Assembly: GCA_009779265.1 (NCBI GenBank)
Contig: WREP01000014.1
Location: 1-55,143, forward strand
Direction of reading: 5' to 3'
Length of the DNA stretch: 55,143 nucleotides
Origin: Betaproteobacteria bacterium
GTDB taxonomy: Bacteria; Pseudomonadota; Gammaproteobacteria; Burkholderiales; Rhodocyclaceae
Part shown: piece by piece, positions 42,343-51,484 of the stretch
Layout: every line of letters starts with the position of its first letter
Position numbering within the stretch: position 1 is the first letter of the stretch
Notes under the pieces: model-generated
Databases searched by the model: none
What the model saw: the letters and a program-made list of their open reading frames with translations, nothing else
What the model was told of the DNA's origin: nothing
Program-made: the position numbers and the translations under genes

Positions 42343-43770
42343 ATGACGGCTTTGCTGTTGCTTCTTGCTTATATTCTGATCCCGGTTGCCATTGTTCTAT
42401 TCGTGGTGTTTGCAACTGAAACAGAAAAATCACCGGGCAAACAGGGGGAAAACATGAACACGCCGGCAAGCACGCATTACGACATTCTCGGCATCGCGCG
42501 GGAAGCCACGGCGGATGAAATCAAGGCGGCCTACCAGCAGAGGATCGAATCTTTCCGCCAGCGCCTGCACACGCCGGAGCAGCCCGACCCGGCGCAGTTC
42601 GAGGCGTTGCGTCAGGCCATCGCCACGCTGGGCGACCCCGAGGCCCGCGCCGCTTACGATGCGTGGTTGAACGCGGCAGCCGCCTCCGCTGAGGCCGGCG
42701 GCATTCCCCCCGCGCCGCCGGCAGCGCCGCCCGCCGCGAAATCCGCCGATGCCGGGCGGCGCTACGAGGAAAATTTCAGCTTCGTCGGCGATGGCGGCGA
42801 GTATTTCCGCATCTGGATCGTCAACCTGCTGCTCAGCATCGTCACCCTCGGCATTTATTCGGCCTGGGCCAAGGTGCGGCGCGAGCAATACTTCCACCGC
42901 AACCTGCTGCTCGACAATTCCAGCTTCGACTACCACGGCCAGCCGATTCCCATTCTCAAGGGACGGATCATTGCCTTTCTGCTTCTGCTCGGCCTGTCGC
43001 TGGCACAGAACATCAGCCCGGCGGTTTACGGCCTGGCCCTGCTGCTTCTGGTGCCGGTTGTGCCCTGGCTGGCGGTCAAGGCTTTCCGCTTCCGCGCCCA
43101 CAACACCAGCTATCGCGGCCTGCGCTTTGCCTTCCACGGCACTTATGGGCAGGCGGCCACGGTTTTCATCGGCTACGGCCTGCTGACCCTGGTCACCCTG
43201 TTTTTGGCCTTTCCGCTGTTCTACCGGCAGTTGCGCAAATTCGTGCTCGACAACCTCAGCTTCGGTACCACGCCGCTTGCTTGCGCGGTCGGCATCGGCC
43301 AGATTTACCGCATTTTCCTGCTGCCGGTGCTGGTGGTTGTGCTGCTGGCGGTTGTGCCTGGCTTCATGCTGGTCGTCGCGACCACCGGACGCGATGTCAT
43401 GATGCTGATAGTCGTGTTCATCGCCACCTACATCGCCTTCCTGTTGTTCTGGGTGCTGATCGTGCCCTATTTCCGGGCGCGCACCGTCAACGCCGTCTGG
43501 GGCAGCACCCGGCTCGGCCCGCACGCCTTCGTCAGCCGCCTGCCGGTTGGCGGCTACATCGGGCTGACCGTGGTCAACTGGCTGCTCATCATCCTCACCC
43601 TCGGCCTTTTCATTCCCTGGGCGCGCGTGCGCGTCGCCCGCTACCGCGCCGAACACATGGCCCTGGCCGTCAGCGGCAGCCTCGACGACTTCGTCGCCGC
43701 CGAAGCCGCCGCCGTTTCGGCCATCGGCGACGAAACGGCGGAAATGTTCGACTTCGACATCGGCCTGTGA
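42343..43770 (+). CDS. J-like domain fused to DUF898 (YjgN-type) membrane protein
   Basis: A 475-residue inner-membrane protein. AAGGG at 42332-42336 is six bases from ATG 42343; the ATG at 42337 touches it and is too close. Order: one N-terminal helix, a J-like helical domain (about 44-108, YDILGIAREATADEIKAAYQQ, ending in ARAAYDAWL) that lacks HPD, an Ala/Pro linker, then DUF898 with repeated helices and IYSAWAKVRREQYFHRNL. E. coli YjgN is the bare DUF898 form. Function unknown. A DUF898-M48 protease neighbourhood is common and recurs here. Confidence 0.85.
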   Translation: MTALLLLLAYILIPVAIVLFVVFATETEKSPGKQGENMNTPASTHYDILGIAREATADEIKAAYQQRIESFRQRLHTPEQPDPAQFEALRQAIATLGDPEARAAYDAWLNAAAASAEAGGIPPAPPAAPPAAKSADAGRRYEENFSFVGDGGEYFRIWIVNLLLSIVTLGIYSAWAKVRREQYFHRNLLLDNSSFDYHGQPIPILKGRIIAFLLLLGLSLAQNISPAVYGLALLLLVPVVPWLAVKAFRFRAHNTSYRGLRFAFHGTYGQAATVFIGYGLLTLVTLFLAFPLFYRQLRKFVLDNLSFGTTPLACAVGIGQIYRIFLLPVLVVVLLAVVPGFMLVVATTGRDVMMLIVVFIATYIAFLLFWVLIVPYFRARTVNAVWGSTRLGPHAFVSRLPVGGYIGLTVVNWLLIILTLGLFIPWARVRVARYRAEHMALAVSGSLDDFVAAEAAAVSAIGDETAEMFDFDIGL

Positions 43771-43777
43771 TTCCATT

Positions 43778-43849
43778 CTGGATTGTTTCGTCGCTTCGCT
43801 CCCCGCAATGACGGTGCGCGTGGCTGTCATTGCGAGCGCAGCAATCCAG
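43778..43849. repeat. Palindromic dispersed repeat, family D copy 2
   Basis: A 72-base element bounded by CTGGATTG and CAATCCAG with inner GCAATGACGG and GTCATTGC, matching 31204-31283. It fills the 99-base gap between the DUF898 and M48 genes. Confidence 0.85.
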
Positions 43850-43869
43850 TTTTGTAAAGTCATGAACCC

Positions 43870-44868
43870 ATGAACCACATCGCCGCCAATTTCTTCGATG
43901 GCCGCACGCCACGGCGGCAGGCGGTCGAACTGCTGGCCGAGGGCGAGGAGATCGTCATTCGCGGCGCTTTCGGCGAGTTGCGCGCGCCGCGCGCGCAAGT
44001 GGAAATTTCCGAACCACTGGGCAAGGCGCCGCGCCGCCTGCGCCTGCCCGATGGGGCGGTGTGCGAAATCGCCGACCATTCGGCTTTCGCCGCCTGGCTG
44101 GCGGCGGCGGGCTTCGCCGAATCGCCGGTGGTGCGGCTGCAAGCGCGCTGGTCGTGGGCCGTGGCGGCCCTGGCCGGCACTCTGCTGGCGGTGCTGGCCG
44201 CCTATTTCTGGGGACTGCCGGCGGCCAGCAAGGCGCTGGCGCCGCACATCCCCGCGCCGGTGGTGCGATCCCTCTCGGAATACACCCTGAATTTCCTCGA
44301 CGAGCGCCTGCTGCACCCGTCGCAACTGCCGCCGGCGCGACAGGAAGAACTGCGCTCGCATATCGCCGACGTTCTCCGGGCGCAACCCGGGCAGCCGGCC
44401 TACCGTCTGCACTTCCGTTCGGGGCCGATGCCCAATGCCTTCGCGCTACCCAACGGCGATCTGGTGATGTTCGACGAATTGGTCGCTCTCGCCGAAAGCG
44501 ACGACGAAGTGGCCGGCGTGGCGGCCCACGAACTGGGACATGTCGCCTATCACCACGGCTTGCGCCAGTTGATCCAGTCCTCGGTTGTTTCCTTTGTCGC
44601 CGCGCTCTATCTCGGCGATGTTTCCTCGATCGCTTCCGCTCTCGCCGCGCTGGCGCTGGAATCGCGCTATTCGCGCGACTTCGAGCTGGAAGCCGACGCC
44701 TACGCGGCCAAGGCCATGACGGCGGCCGGCCGCAGCGCCGAGCCGCTGGCGCTCATGCTCGAACGTCTGGACGGCGGGCGGGGCGGAGCGGTTGCCGAGG
44801 CGCTATCCACCCACCCCGACAGCGCCGACCGCATCCGCCGTCTGCGTACAGGGCAGCCGGGGGGTTGA
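43870..44868 (+). CDS. M48-family membrane metalloprotease
   Basis: A 332-residue zinc protease of the Ste24/HtpX/LoiP group. It has an N-terminal cytoplasmic part with an IRGAFGELRAPRAQV segment, one membrane helix (about 93-115), and a catalytic domain with HELGH at 220-224 and third-ligand EADAYA. Likely an envelope quality-control enzyme. It follows the DUF898 gene in the same direction. Confidence 0.9.
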   Translation: MNHIAANFFDGRTPRRQAVELLAEGEEIVIRGAFGELRAPRAQVEISEPLGKAPRRLRLPDGAVCEIADHSAFAAWLAAAGFAESPVVRLQARWSWAVAALAGTLLAVLAAYFWGLPAASKALAPHIPAPVVRSLSEYTLNFLDERLLHPSQLPPARQEELRSHIADVLRAQPGQPAYRLHFRSGPMPNAFALPNGDLVMFDELVALAESDDEVAGVAAHELGHVAYHHGLRQLIQSSVVSFVAALYLGDVSSIASALAALALESRYSRDFELEADAYAAKAMTAAGRSAEPLALMLERLDGGRGGAVAEALSTHPDSADRIRRLRTGQPGG

Positions 44869-44872
44869 GGAA

Positions 44873-44900
44873 GTAGGGGCAAATAATTATTCGCCCCTAC
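44873..44900. repeat. 28-bp near-perfect palindrome (family E)
   Basis: GTAGGGGC and GCCCCTAC flank AATAATTATT, with one mismatch pair. It lies between the convergent M48 protease and serB genes, where it may act as a bidirectional terminator. Similar palindromes are known as dispersed repeats in other bacteria. Confidence 0.75.
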
Positions 44901-44912
44901 ACGCCGCGCCCC

Positions 44913-45752
44913 TCAATCAAACAGCCTGAGCAAACTGTCGAGGCCACCGAAATTGATGGCCATGTCGGCCTTGGCGCGCACCGCCGGCTTGGCGCGGTAA
45001 GCGACGGAGAAGCCGGATTCGGCCAGCATCGGCAGGTCGTTGGCGCCGTCGCCGATGGCGATAACCTGTTCCCGGCGCAGGCCGAGTTCGTCGCGCAGGC
45101 GGCAGAGGTGGAGGGCCTTGGCGGCGGCATCGACAATGTCGCCGACGACCTGGCCGGTCAGTTTGCCGCCGGCTATTTCCAGTTCGTTCGAGGTGGTGAC
45201 GTCGAGGCCCAGTTCGATGCGCAGACGCTCGGTGAAATAGGTGAAGCCGCCGGAAAGGATGGCCGTGCGCAGCCCGGCGGCCTGGACGGCGGCCAGCAGT
45301 TCGCGGACGCCTTCGGAAAGCAGCAGGCGCTCGGCGTAGACGCGGGCCAGCACCCGGGCGTCGAGGCCGGCCAGCAGCGCCAGGCGGCGGCGCAGACTTT
45401 CGCGGTAGTCGATTTCGCCGCGCATCGCGCTTTCCGTGACGGCCGAGACCTCCGCCTTCTTGCCGGCGAAATCGGCTAGTTCGTCGATGCACTCGATGGT
45501 GATGAGCGTCGAATCCATGTCGAAGCAGACCAGGCCGAAATCGGAGAGCTTTTTGCCGGCTTCGATGAAGGCCCAGTCGAGTTTTTCGGCCTCGATCAGC
45601 GGCGTCAGAGCGGCGAATTCCGGGGTGCGGCGGGCATCGCGCAGACGGACGACTTGGGGCGGGCAGGGTTCAACCGCCGTCGCGCCGGTCGCGGCGACGA
45701 TACGTTCGAGCAGGAAAGTGGGCAGGGCGCCGCCCTGGAGGATGAGGTTCAT
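44913..45752 (-). CDS. serB: Phosphoserine phosphatase
   Basis: The last step of serine synthesis, on the same cysteine route as cysE. The 279-residue HAD enzyme has nucleophile and acid Asp78 and Asp80 in CFDMDSTLITIECIDE, motif II LSGGFT, and motif III GDGANDLPMLAE. A regulatory N-terminal ACT-like region (about 1-65) precedes the core. A minus-strand cassette-like gene ends 28 bases upstream of the start. Confidence 0.95.
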   Translation of the reverse strand: MNLILQGGALPTFLLERIVAATGATAVEPCPPQVVRLRDARRTPEFAALTPLIEAEKLDWAFIEAGKKLSDFGLVCFDMDSTLITIECIDELADFAGKKAEVSAVTESAMRGEIDYRESLRRRLALLAGLDARVLARVYAERLLLSEGVRELLAAVQAAGLRTAILSGGFTYFTERLRIELGLDVTTSNELEIAGGKLTGQVVGDIVDAAAKALHLCRLRDELGLRREQVIAIGDGANDLPMLAESGFSVAYRAKPAVRAKADMAINFGGLDSLLRLFD

Positions 45753-45780
45753 GGCTGTAGATTTTTTCTATTTTGTGATT

Positions 45781-46218
45781 TCACGGCGAGTCGTCTTCTG
45801 ACGTGAAGAAGCCGTCATCCAAGGCAATCTTGCATACACGATTCCAGACTTCATCGGTCATGGCGTTTTTGTAAACACCAGATAGCACCCGACGAAAAGC
45901 GATATTTTGTTGCGCCAATTTTTCGATTTGAGTGATGATCTTGTCACCATTGGAAGCGAGAAGATCTTCAAGTGGACCACAGGCCAAATAACAAAGCGCA
46001 TTTCGATTGGTAGTGGCGTGGAATACTCGCGTAATGATTTCCCAGCACAGCAATGGATTTTTGTGAGCACAGAAGAACAAAAAGCTATCGCTTTCCGACA
46101 TTGTGCCGCGCTTCTCGAATGATGAATATTCAGCTACCAGTCTATTAACGAGAGTAGCCTTTTCGCTCTCAGTAAGAGAATAATCGTCTGGGAGATTAGT
46201 CGAACCCATTGCTGCCAT
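45781..46218 (-). CDS. DUF6869-like protein in an integron-cassette position
   Basis: A 145-residue soluble protein of AT-rich composition. The pattern ALCYLACGPLEDLLASNGDKII....FRRVLSGVYKNAMTDEVWNRV matches the DUF6869 family as I remember it; function unknown. The ATG at 46218 lies ten bases after the GTTAGGC end of an attC site, typical of integron cassettes. No attC follows it; the stop is only 28 bases from serB, so the cassette's own site is lost. Confidence 0.8.
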   Translation of the reverse strand: MAAMGSTNLPDDYSLTESEKATLVNRLVAEYSSFEKRGTMSESDSFLFFCAHKNPLLCWEIITRVFHATTNRNALCYLACGPLEDLLASNGDKIITQIEKLAQQNIAFRRVLSGVYKNAMTDEVWNRVCKIALDDGFFTSEDDSP

Positions 46219-46228
46219 GAGCGCTGCC

Positions 46229-46288
46229 GCCTAACGGTTGAAGTAACCGGCACGCTTTAGCGCGTCTGGGTTGACTGGGATGTTAGGC
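46229..46288 (-). other. attC-like integron recombination site
   Basis: A 60-base segment with GCCTAAC at one end and GTTAGGC at the other (R'' and R' core sites), and inner complementary GGTT..AACC and GCGC/GCGT arms around TAAA. Size and layout match short attC sites such as that of aadA cassettes. Gene starts on the minus strand set the orientation. No integrase gene lies in the window. Confidence 0.8.
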
Positions 46289-46539
46289 AGGGTCTTTGCA
46301 CTCGGATGGCATAGCATCTGGAGCGCGCTAACATATTGAATTATTGCCATTTTGTCACGCGCCTTAGTACGATATGATTCCGATTTCGCCTCTGATTATG
46401 CCCTCCATAGGCGGCCACCAATACCATTGGGTAGCGCTATTCAATTGCTTACCATATGATTTCATGAGAGTTTTTCGTCTTGCGGTTATGTATTTCGAGT
46501 GAAAAGGCCCTGGGGTGTTAGGCAAGCGTTTTCTCACAC
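46289..46539 (-). other. Cassette-like stretch without a supported gene
   Basis: This AT-richer stretch lies between the small membrane protein gene and the attC site. A 33-codon ORF at 46364-46465 is seen but not supported by a Shine-Dalgarno or codon use. A lone R''-type GCCTAAC (minus strand, 46514-46520) follows the membrane gene without its GTTRRRY partner: a truncated attC. Confidence 0.5.
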
Positions 46540-46806
46540 CTAAACCTCTCCAAATAGGCGAGCGACGCAGGCTGTGCAACCGCCCACTGATACAGCAAGA
46601 CCGAGAAGCGAGATCATCACCAAAAATACAGATAGAGGGGCAAAGAAAAAATAATTTTCATGCCCCCGCAACAGCCATAGCAAAACGCCAAATCCACCGG
46701 CTAGCAGAAGGGAGGCAATAAACAACGCGGGGCGTTTCCAGCCGCGTTCAGGCCGAGCTCCCCAGAAGCACAGCTTGTTAACGACCGGACAATATCTGCA
46801 ACCCAT
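46540..46806 (-). CDS. Small Cys-containing membrane protein, cassette-borne
   Basis: An 88-residue protein starting at MGCRYCPVVNKLCFWG, a Cys-rich N-terminus, followed by two membrane helices (about 26-45 and 52-72) and a CTAC motif. Unrecognised. The ATG at 46806 lies 14 bases after a GTTAGGC core (46821-46827, minus strand), again as in integron cassettes. It precedes the attC site at 46229 on the same strand. Confidence 0.6.
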   Translation of the reverse strand: MGCRYCPVVNKLCFWGARPERGWKRPALFIASLLLAGGFGVLLWLLRGHENYFFFAPLSVFLVMISLLGLAVSVGGCTACVARLFGEV

Positions 46807-46862
46807 GTTGTTCCGATTGCCTAACGCATGATATGAGGCTGGCCGAAAAAGGCGAATCAAGC

Positions 46863-47933
46863 TCAGGACAAGCGTTCCGGCAGCACGTCGCGCAGCAGCA
46901 CGGCGGCGTCGCGGATCATTTTTTCGGTGGTTGCCCAGTCGACGCAGGCGTCGGTGACCGAGCAGCCGTATTTGAGCTGCGCCGGGTCGGCGGGGATGGG
47001 CTGGTTGCCGGCTTCGATGTTGGATTCGATCATCAGGCCGAGCAGCGATTTGTTGCCATTGCGGATCTGGTTGACCACGTCGGACATGACCAGCGGTTGC
47101 AGTTCCGGCTTTTTGGCGCTGTTGGCGTGCGAGCAGTCGACGACCAGATTGGCCGGCAGCTTGGCTTTGCTCAGGGCTTGTTCGGCGATGGCGACGGAGA
47201 CGGCGTCGTAATTTGGGTTGCCTTCGCCGCCGCGCAGCACGAGATGGCCGTAGGCGTTGCCGGTGGTGCGGACGATGGCGACGCGGCCATCGCTGTTCAG
47301 GCCGAGGAAGGAATGCGGGTTGGAGGCCGACAGGATGGCGTTGGTGGCGACGCCCAGATCGCCATTGGTGGCGTTCTTGAAGCCGACCGGCGTCGATAGC
47401 CCGGAGGACATTTCGCGGTGGGTCTGCGATTCGGTGGTGCGCGCGCCGATGGCGGTCCAGATGATGAGGTCGCCGTAATACTGCGGGCCGTAGGGGTTGA
47501 GCGCCTCGGTGCCGGCGGGCAGGCCGAGTTCATTGACTTGCAGCAGGAATTGGCGGGCGCGCTCCATGCCGATATCGACCCGGAAGGAATCGTCCATGAA
47601 GGGATCGTTGATGTAGCCCTTCCAACCGACGGTGGTGCGCGGTTTTTCGAAATAGACGCGCATGATGAGTTGCAGGGTGTCGCTGACTTCATCGGCCAGC
47701 TTTTTCAGGCGCTGGGCGTAGTCGAGGCCGGCGACCGGGTCGTGGATGGAGCAAGGGCCGACGACGACAAACAGGCGGTGATCCTTGCGCTGGAGAATGT
47801 TGCACAGCACTTCGCGGCCCTGGCGGACGGTGGCCTCGGCCTTGGCGCTGCGCGGCAGGCGGGCGTGGATTTCGGCGGGCGCCGGCATGGTATCGAAGGA
47901 CGATACGTTGGCGTTTTCAATTTTCCTGGTCAT
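46863..47933 (-). CDS. aroG: 3-deoxy-7-phosphoheptulonate (DAHP) synthase, class I
   Basis: Condenses phosphoenolpyruvate and erythrose 4-phosphate, the first step of the shikimate pathway. The 356-residue protein is of AroG/F/H length. It carries VVVGPCSIHDP, MRVYFEKPRTTVGWKG, IGARTTESQTHREMSSG, and a metal-binding DCSHANS near the end. Which feedback isoform this is cannot be told. It overlaps mfd by four bases, an uncommon pairing. Confidence 0.95.
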   Translation of the reverse strand: MTRKIENANVSSFDTMPAPAEIHARLPRSAKAEATVRQGREVLCNILQRKDHRLFVVVGPCSIHDPVAGLDYAQRLKKLADEVSDTLQLIMRVYFEKPRTTVGWKGYINDPFMDDSFRVDIGMERARQFLLQVNELGLPAGTEALNPYGPQYYGDLIIWTAIGARTTESQTHREMSSGLSTPVGFKNATNGDLGVATNAILSASNPHSFLGLNSDGRVAIVRTTGNAYGHLVLRGGEGNPNYDAVSVAIAEQALSKAKLPANLVVDCSHANSAKKPELQPLVMSDVVNQIRNGNKSLLGLMIESNIEAGNQPIPADPAQLKYGCSVTDACVDWATTEKMIRDAAVLLRDVLPERLS

Positions 47934-50900
47934 TGGGTCAGCTCTTTAATCATGTCCTTGACCGCCGCGACTTTGTCGTCGAGGCCGGGACAGTGGCGCA
48001 AAAGTGAGATTTTATCCTGTCCGGCGAGCTTGTAATTGCGGTTCTTCTGGATCAGGTTGATGATCTTGATCGGCTCGATGGGCGGATTGCGACTGAATTC
48101 CGGGCTGAACTGGATGCTGATCTGGTCGTGGCCGGCGTCGAGCTTGGCCACCAGCAGCGGCTTGACCAGGAGGCGCAGGCGATGGGTGGCGAGCAGCGCG
48201 CGGGCCTGCAAGGGCAATTCACCGAAGCGGTCAATCAGTTCTTCTTGCAGGCGGTCGATTTCCTCGTCGGCGTCGCAGTTGGCGAGGCGCTTGTAAAGGG
48301 TCAGGCGCTCGTGTACGTCGGGACAGTAGGCGTCCGGCAGCAGGGCCGGGGCGCGCAGGTTGATCTCGCCGCTGCCGCCGATCGGCTGCGTCAGGTCGGC
48401 GATTTCCAGCAGCTTGCCCTGTTTCAGGCGGGCGACGGCGCGGTTGAGCATGTCGGCATAGATATTGAAGCCGACCTCCTGCATTTCGCCCGACTGGTTG
48501 TCGCCCAGCACCTCGCCGGCGCCGCGGATTTCCAGATCGTGCATGGCGAGGTAAAAGCCGGAGCCGAGTTCTTCCATCGCCTGGATGGCTTCCAGGCGCT
48601 GTTTCGCCTGCTTGGTCAGCGCCTTCTCGTCCTGAACCAGCAGGTAGGCATAGGCCTGATGGTGCGAGCGGCCGACGCGGCCGCGCAACTGGTGCAACTG
48701 GGCGAGGCCGAATTTCTCGGCGCGGTTGATGAGGATGGTGTTGGCGTGCGGATTGTCGATGCCGGTTTCGATAATGGTCGTGCACAGCAGCAGATTGGCG
48801 CGCTGGCCGGTGAAATCGCGCATCACCCTTTCCAGCTCGCGCTCGTTCATCTGGCCGTGGCCGACGACGATGCGCGCCTCGGGCAGCAGTTTTTCCAGCT
48901 TGTCGCGCATGTTGGCGATGGTGTCGACCTCGTTGTGCAGGAAGTACACCTGGCCGCCGCGCTTCAATTCGCGCAGCACCGCCTCGCGGATGATGCCGTC
49001 AGACAAGCGGGAAACGAAGGTCTTGATCGCCAGCCGTTTCTGCGGCGCCGTGGCGATCACCGAAAAGTCGCGCAATCCCTCCATGCTCATCGCCAGCGTG
49101 CGCGGGATCGGCGTCGCCGTCAGCGTCAGCACGTCGACCTCGGCGCGCATGGCCTTCAGCGTTTCCTTCTGGCGCACGCCGAAACGGTGTTCCTCGTCGA
49201 TGACGGCGAGGCCCAGGCGCTTGAACCGGACCTCCTTGCCGATCAGCTTGTGGGTGCCGATGATGATGTCGATCTTGCCCTCGGCCAAATCCTTCAGCGC
49301 CTGCGCCGATTCCTTGGCGGTCTTGAAGCGGGAGATTTCGGCGATGCGCACCGGCCAGTCGGCGAAGCGGTCGGCGAAAGTCTGGTAATGCTGCTCGCAG
49401 AGCAGGGTGGTCGGGCACAGCACCGCCACCTGCCTGCCGCCGGCCACGGCGCAGAAGGCGGCGCGCAGCGCCACCTCGGTCTTGCCGAAGCCGACATCGC
49501 CGCACACCAGACGATCCATCGGCTTGCCCGATTGCATGTCGGCGATCACCGCGGCAATGGCCGCGCTCTGGTCGGCGGTTTCCTCGAAGCCGAAACCGTC
49601 GGCGAAAGCCTCGTAATCGCTCTCCTTGAAAGCGAAGGCATGGCCCTGGCGGGCGGCGCGGGCGGCGTAGAGCGCCAGCAGTTCGGCGGCGGTGTCGCGC
49701 GCCTGCTCGGCAGCCTTCCTCTTGGCCTTTTCCCACTGCCCGGAACCCAGGGTGTGCAGCGGCGCGGCCTCGGGATCGGCGCCGGAATAGCGCGAAATGA
49801 CATGCAACTGCGCCACCGGCACGAACAGCTTGGCGTCGCTGGCGTAGTGTAGTTCGAGAAATTCCTGCTCGCCCAGCCCGAGATCCATGCGCACCAGACC
49901 CCGGTAACGGCCAATGCCGTGGCTTTCGTGCACCACCGGGTCGCCGATCTTGAGTTCGGTCAGATCCTTCAGCCAGTTGTCGAAGCTGGCCTTTTTCGCC
50001 GCCTCGCGCCGGCTGCGACGCGGGATGCCGGCGAACAACTCGGTTTCGGTGATGAAGGCGACGGCATCCAGCGCAAAACCGGCGTGCAGCGGCCCGACGC
50101 CGAGCGCCAGTTTGGCGTCGCCGCCGAGGAAGGCGTCGAGGTCGGCGCAGATGGCCGGTTTCAGGCCGTGCTCGGCGAACATCGCGGCCAGGGTTTCGCG
50201 CCGACCGGCGCTTTCGGCAAACAACAGCGCGCGCCCCGGCAAGCCGGCCAGATAGTGCTTGAGGGCCGCCAACGGATCATCCGCGCGGCGGTCGACGGCG
50301 AGTTTGGGCAATTGGCCTGCCGTGGCCTTGGTAGGGGCGGGCAGAGCCAAGCGCGGATAAACCTTGGCCGCGCTAAAAAACGCTTCGTCGGTCAAAAACA
50401 GTTCTTCCGGCGCCAGCAGCGGGCGCGCCTTGTCGCCCTGCAACAGCCGGTAGCGCGAGCGGGTGTCGTTCCAGAAGGCGGCGATGGCCGCCGGCGCGTC
50501 GCCGTGGGTGACAAAAACGGCGTCTTGCGGCAGGTAATCGAACAGTGTCGCCGTCGCGTCGAAAAAGAGCGGCAGGTAATACTCGATGCCGGCGCTGGCG
50601 ATGCCGGTGGAAATATCCTTGTAAATGCCCGACTTGGCCGGATCGCCCTCGAAACGCTCGCGGAAGGCTTGGCGGAAATGCGTGCGTCCCTGCTCGTCCA
50701 GCGGAAATTCGCGGGCCGGCAAGAGGCGCACTTCCGCCACCGGGTAAATAGTGCGCTGGCTATCGACATCGAAGGTCTTGATGCTCTCGATCTCGTCGTC
50801 GAAGAGATCGAGCCGGTAGGGCAATTGCGCGCCCATCGGAAAGAGGTCGATCAGGCCGCCACGAATCGAGTATTCGCCGGGCGAAACCACCTGCGTCACA

Positions 50901-51391
50901 TGGGCATAGCCGGCCAGCGTCACCTGAGCGCGGAACTTTTCGGCGTCGAGTTTCTGCCCCTTCTTGAAGGCGAAGGTGTAGGCGGCCATGAATTCCGGCG
51001 GTGCCAGACGATTGACGGCGGTCGCCGCCGGCGCCAGCAGAATGTCCAGTTCCCCTTGCAGGGCCGCCCACAGCGTCGCCAGACGCTCGGAAACGAGATC
51101 CTGATGCGGCGAAAAATGGTCGTAGGGCAGGGTTTCCCAGTCCGGCAACAGGCGCGCGCGCAAATGCGGCGCGAAGTATGGAATTTCTTCCAGCAGACGC
51201 TGGGCATCGGCGGCGCTGGCCGTAACGACGACCAGCAAGCGCCCGGAGGCGGCGCTGGCGGCCAGAATCAAGGCATCGCCGGAACCGGCCAGCGGCGGCA
51301 AATCAATGCGCTGGCCGGGCTTCGGCAGGGCCGGCAGGAAAGACGGGGGGAGCAGGGAGGAAGCGGGGGCGGACACGGCAAACGGCGGCAA
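47930..51391 (-). CDS. mfd: Transcription-repair coupling factor
   Basis: Mfd displaces stalled RNA polymerase at DNA lesions and recruits UvrA. The 1153-residue protein is full length. UvrB-like N-terminal domains are followed by the RNA polymerase-interacting region (LKIGDPVVHESHGIGRYRGL), a RecG-like motor with Walker A GDVGFGKTEVALRAAF, DEEHRFGVRQKE and TATPIPRTLAMS, and a C-terminal D7 domain. The DAHP synthase gene is coupled downstream. Confidence 0.96.
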   Translation of the reverse strand: MPPFAVSAPASSLLPPSFLPALPKPGQRIDLPPLAGSGDALILAASAASGRLLVVVTASAADAQRLLEEIPYFAPHLRARLLPDWETLPYDHFSPHQDLVSERLATLWAALQGELDILLAPAATAVNRLAPPEFMAAYTFAFKKGQKLDAEKFRAQVTLAGYAHVTQVVSPGEYSIRGGLIDLFPMGAQLPYRLDLFDDEIESIKTFDVDSQRTIYPVAEVRLLPAREFPLDEQGRTHFRQAFRERFEGDPAKSGIYKDISTGIASAGIEYYLPLFFDATATLFDYLPQDAVFVTHGDAPAAIAAFWNDTRSRYRLLQGDKARPLLAPEELFLTDEAFFSAAKVYPRLALPAPTKATAGQLPKLAVDRRADDPLAALKHYLAGLPGRALLFAESAGRRETLAAMFAEHGLKPAICADLDAFLGGDAKLALGVGPLHAGFALDAVAFITETELFAGIPRRSRREAAKKASFDNWLKDLTELKIGDPVVHESHGIGRYRGLVRMDLGLGEQEFLELHYASDAKLFVPVAQLHVISRYSGADPEAAPLHTLGSGQWEKAKRKAAEQARDTAAELLALYAARAARQGHAFAFKESDYEAFADGFGFEETADQSAAIAAVIADMQSGKPMDRLVCGDVGFGKTEVALRAAFCAVAGGRQVAVLCPTTLLCEQHYQTFADRFADWPVRIAEISRFKTAKESAQALKDLAEGKIDIIIGTHKLIGKEVRFKRLGLAVIDEEHRFGVRQKETLKAMRAEVDVLTLTATPIPRTLAMSMEGLRDFSVIATAPQKRLAIKTFVSRLSDGIIREAVLRELKRGGQVYFLHNEVDTIANMRDKLEKLLPEARIVVGHGQMNERELERVMRDFTGQRANLLLCTTIIETGIDNPHANTILINRAEKFGLAQLHQLRGRVGRSHHQAYAYLLVQDEKALTKQAKQRLEAIQAMEELGSGFYLAMHDLEIRGAGEVLGDNQSGEMQEVGFNIYADMLNRAVARLKQGKLLEIADLTQPIGGSGEINLRAPALLPDAYCPDVHERLTLYKRLANCDADEEIDRLQEELIDRFGELPLQARALLATHRLRLLVKPLLVAKLDAGHDQISIQFSPEFSRNPPIEPIKIINLIQKNRNYKLAGQDKISLLRHCPGLDDKVAAVKDMIKELTQ

Positions 51392-51484
51392 AGCGGGGGA
51401 GGGGATTATAGCCGCTCCAATCCCGCCGCTTGGGCCTGCGGAGAGAAGGCTTCAAGAGTGCGGATTGAGCCTTTGGCGACAAAC

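Noticed and set aside
46364..46465. A 33-codon ORF in the cassette patch
   Set aside because: No Shine-Dalgarno, no codon bias, and the length is within chance expectation.
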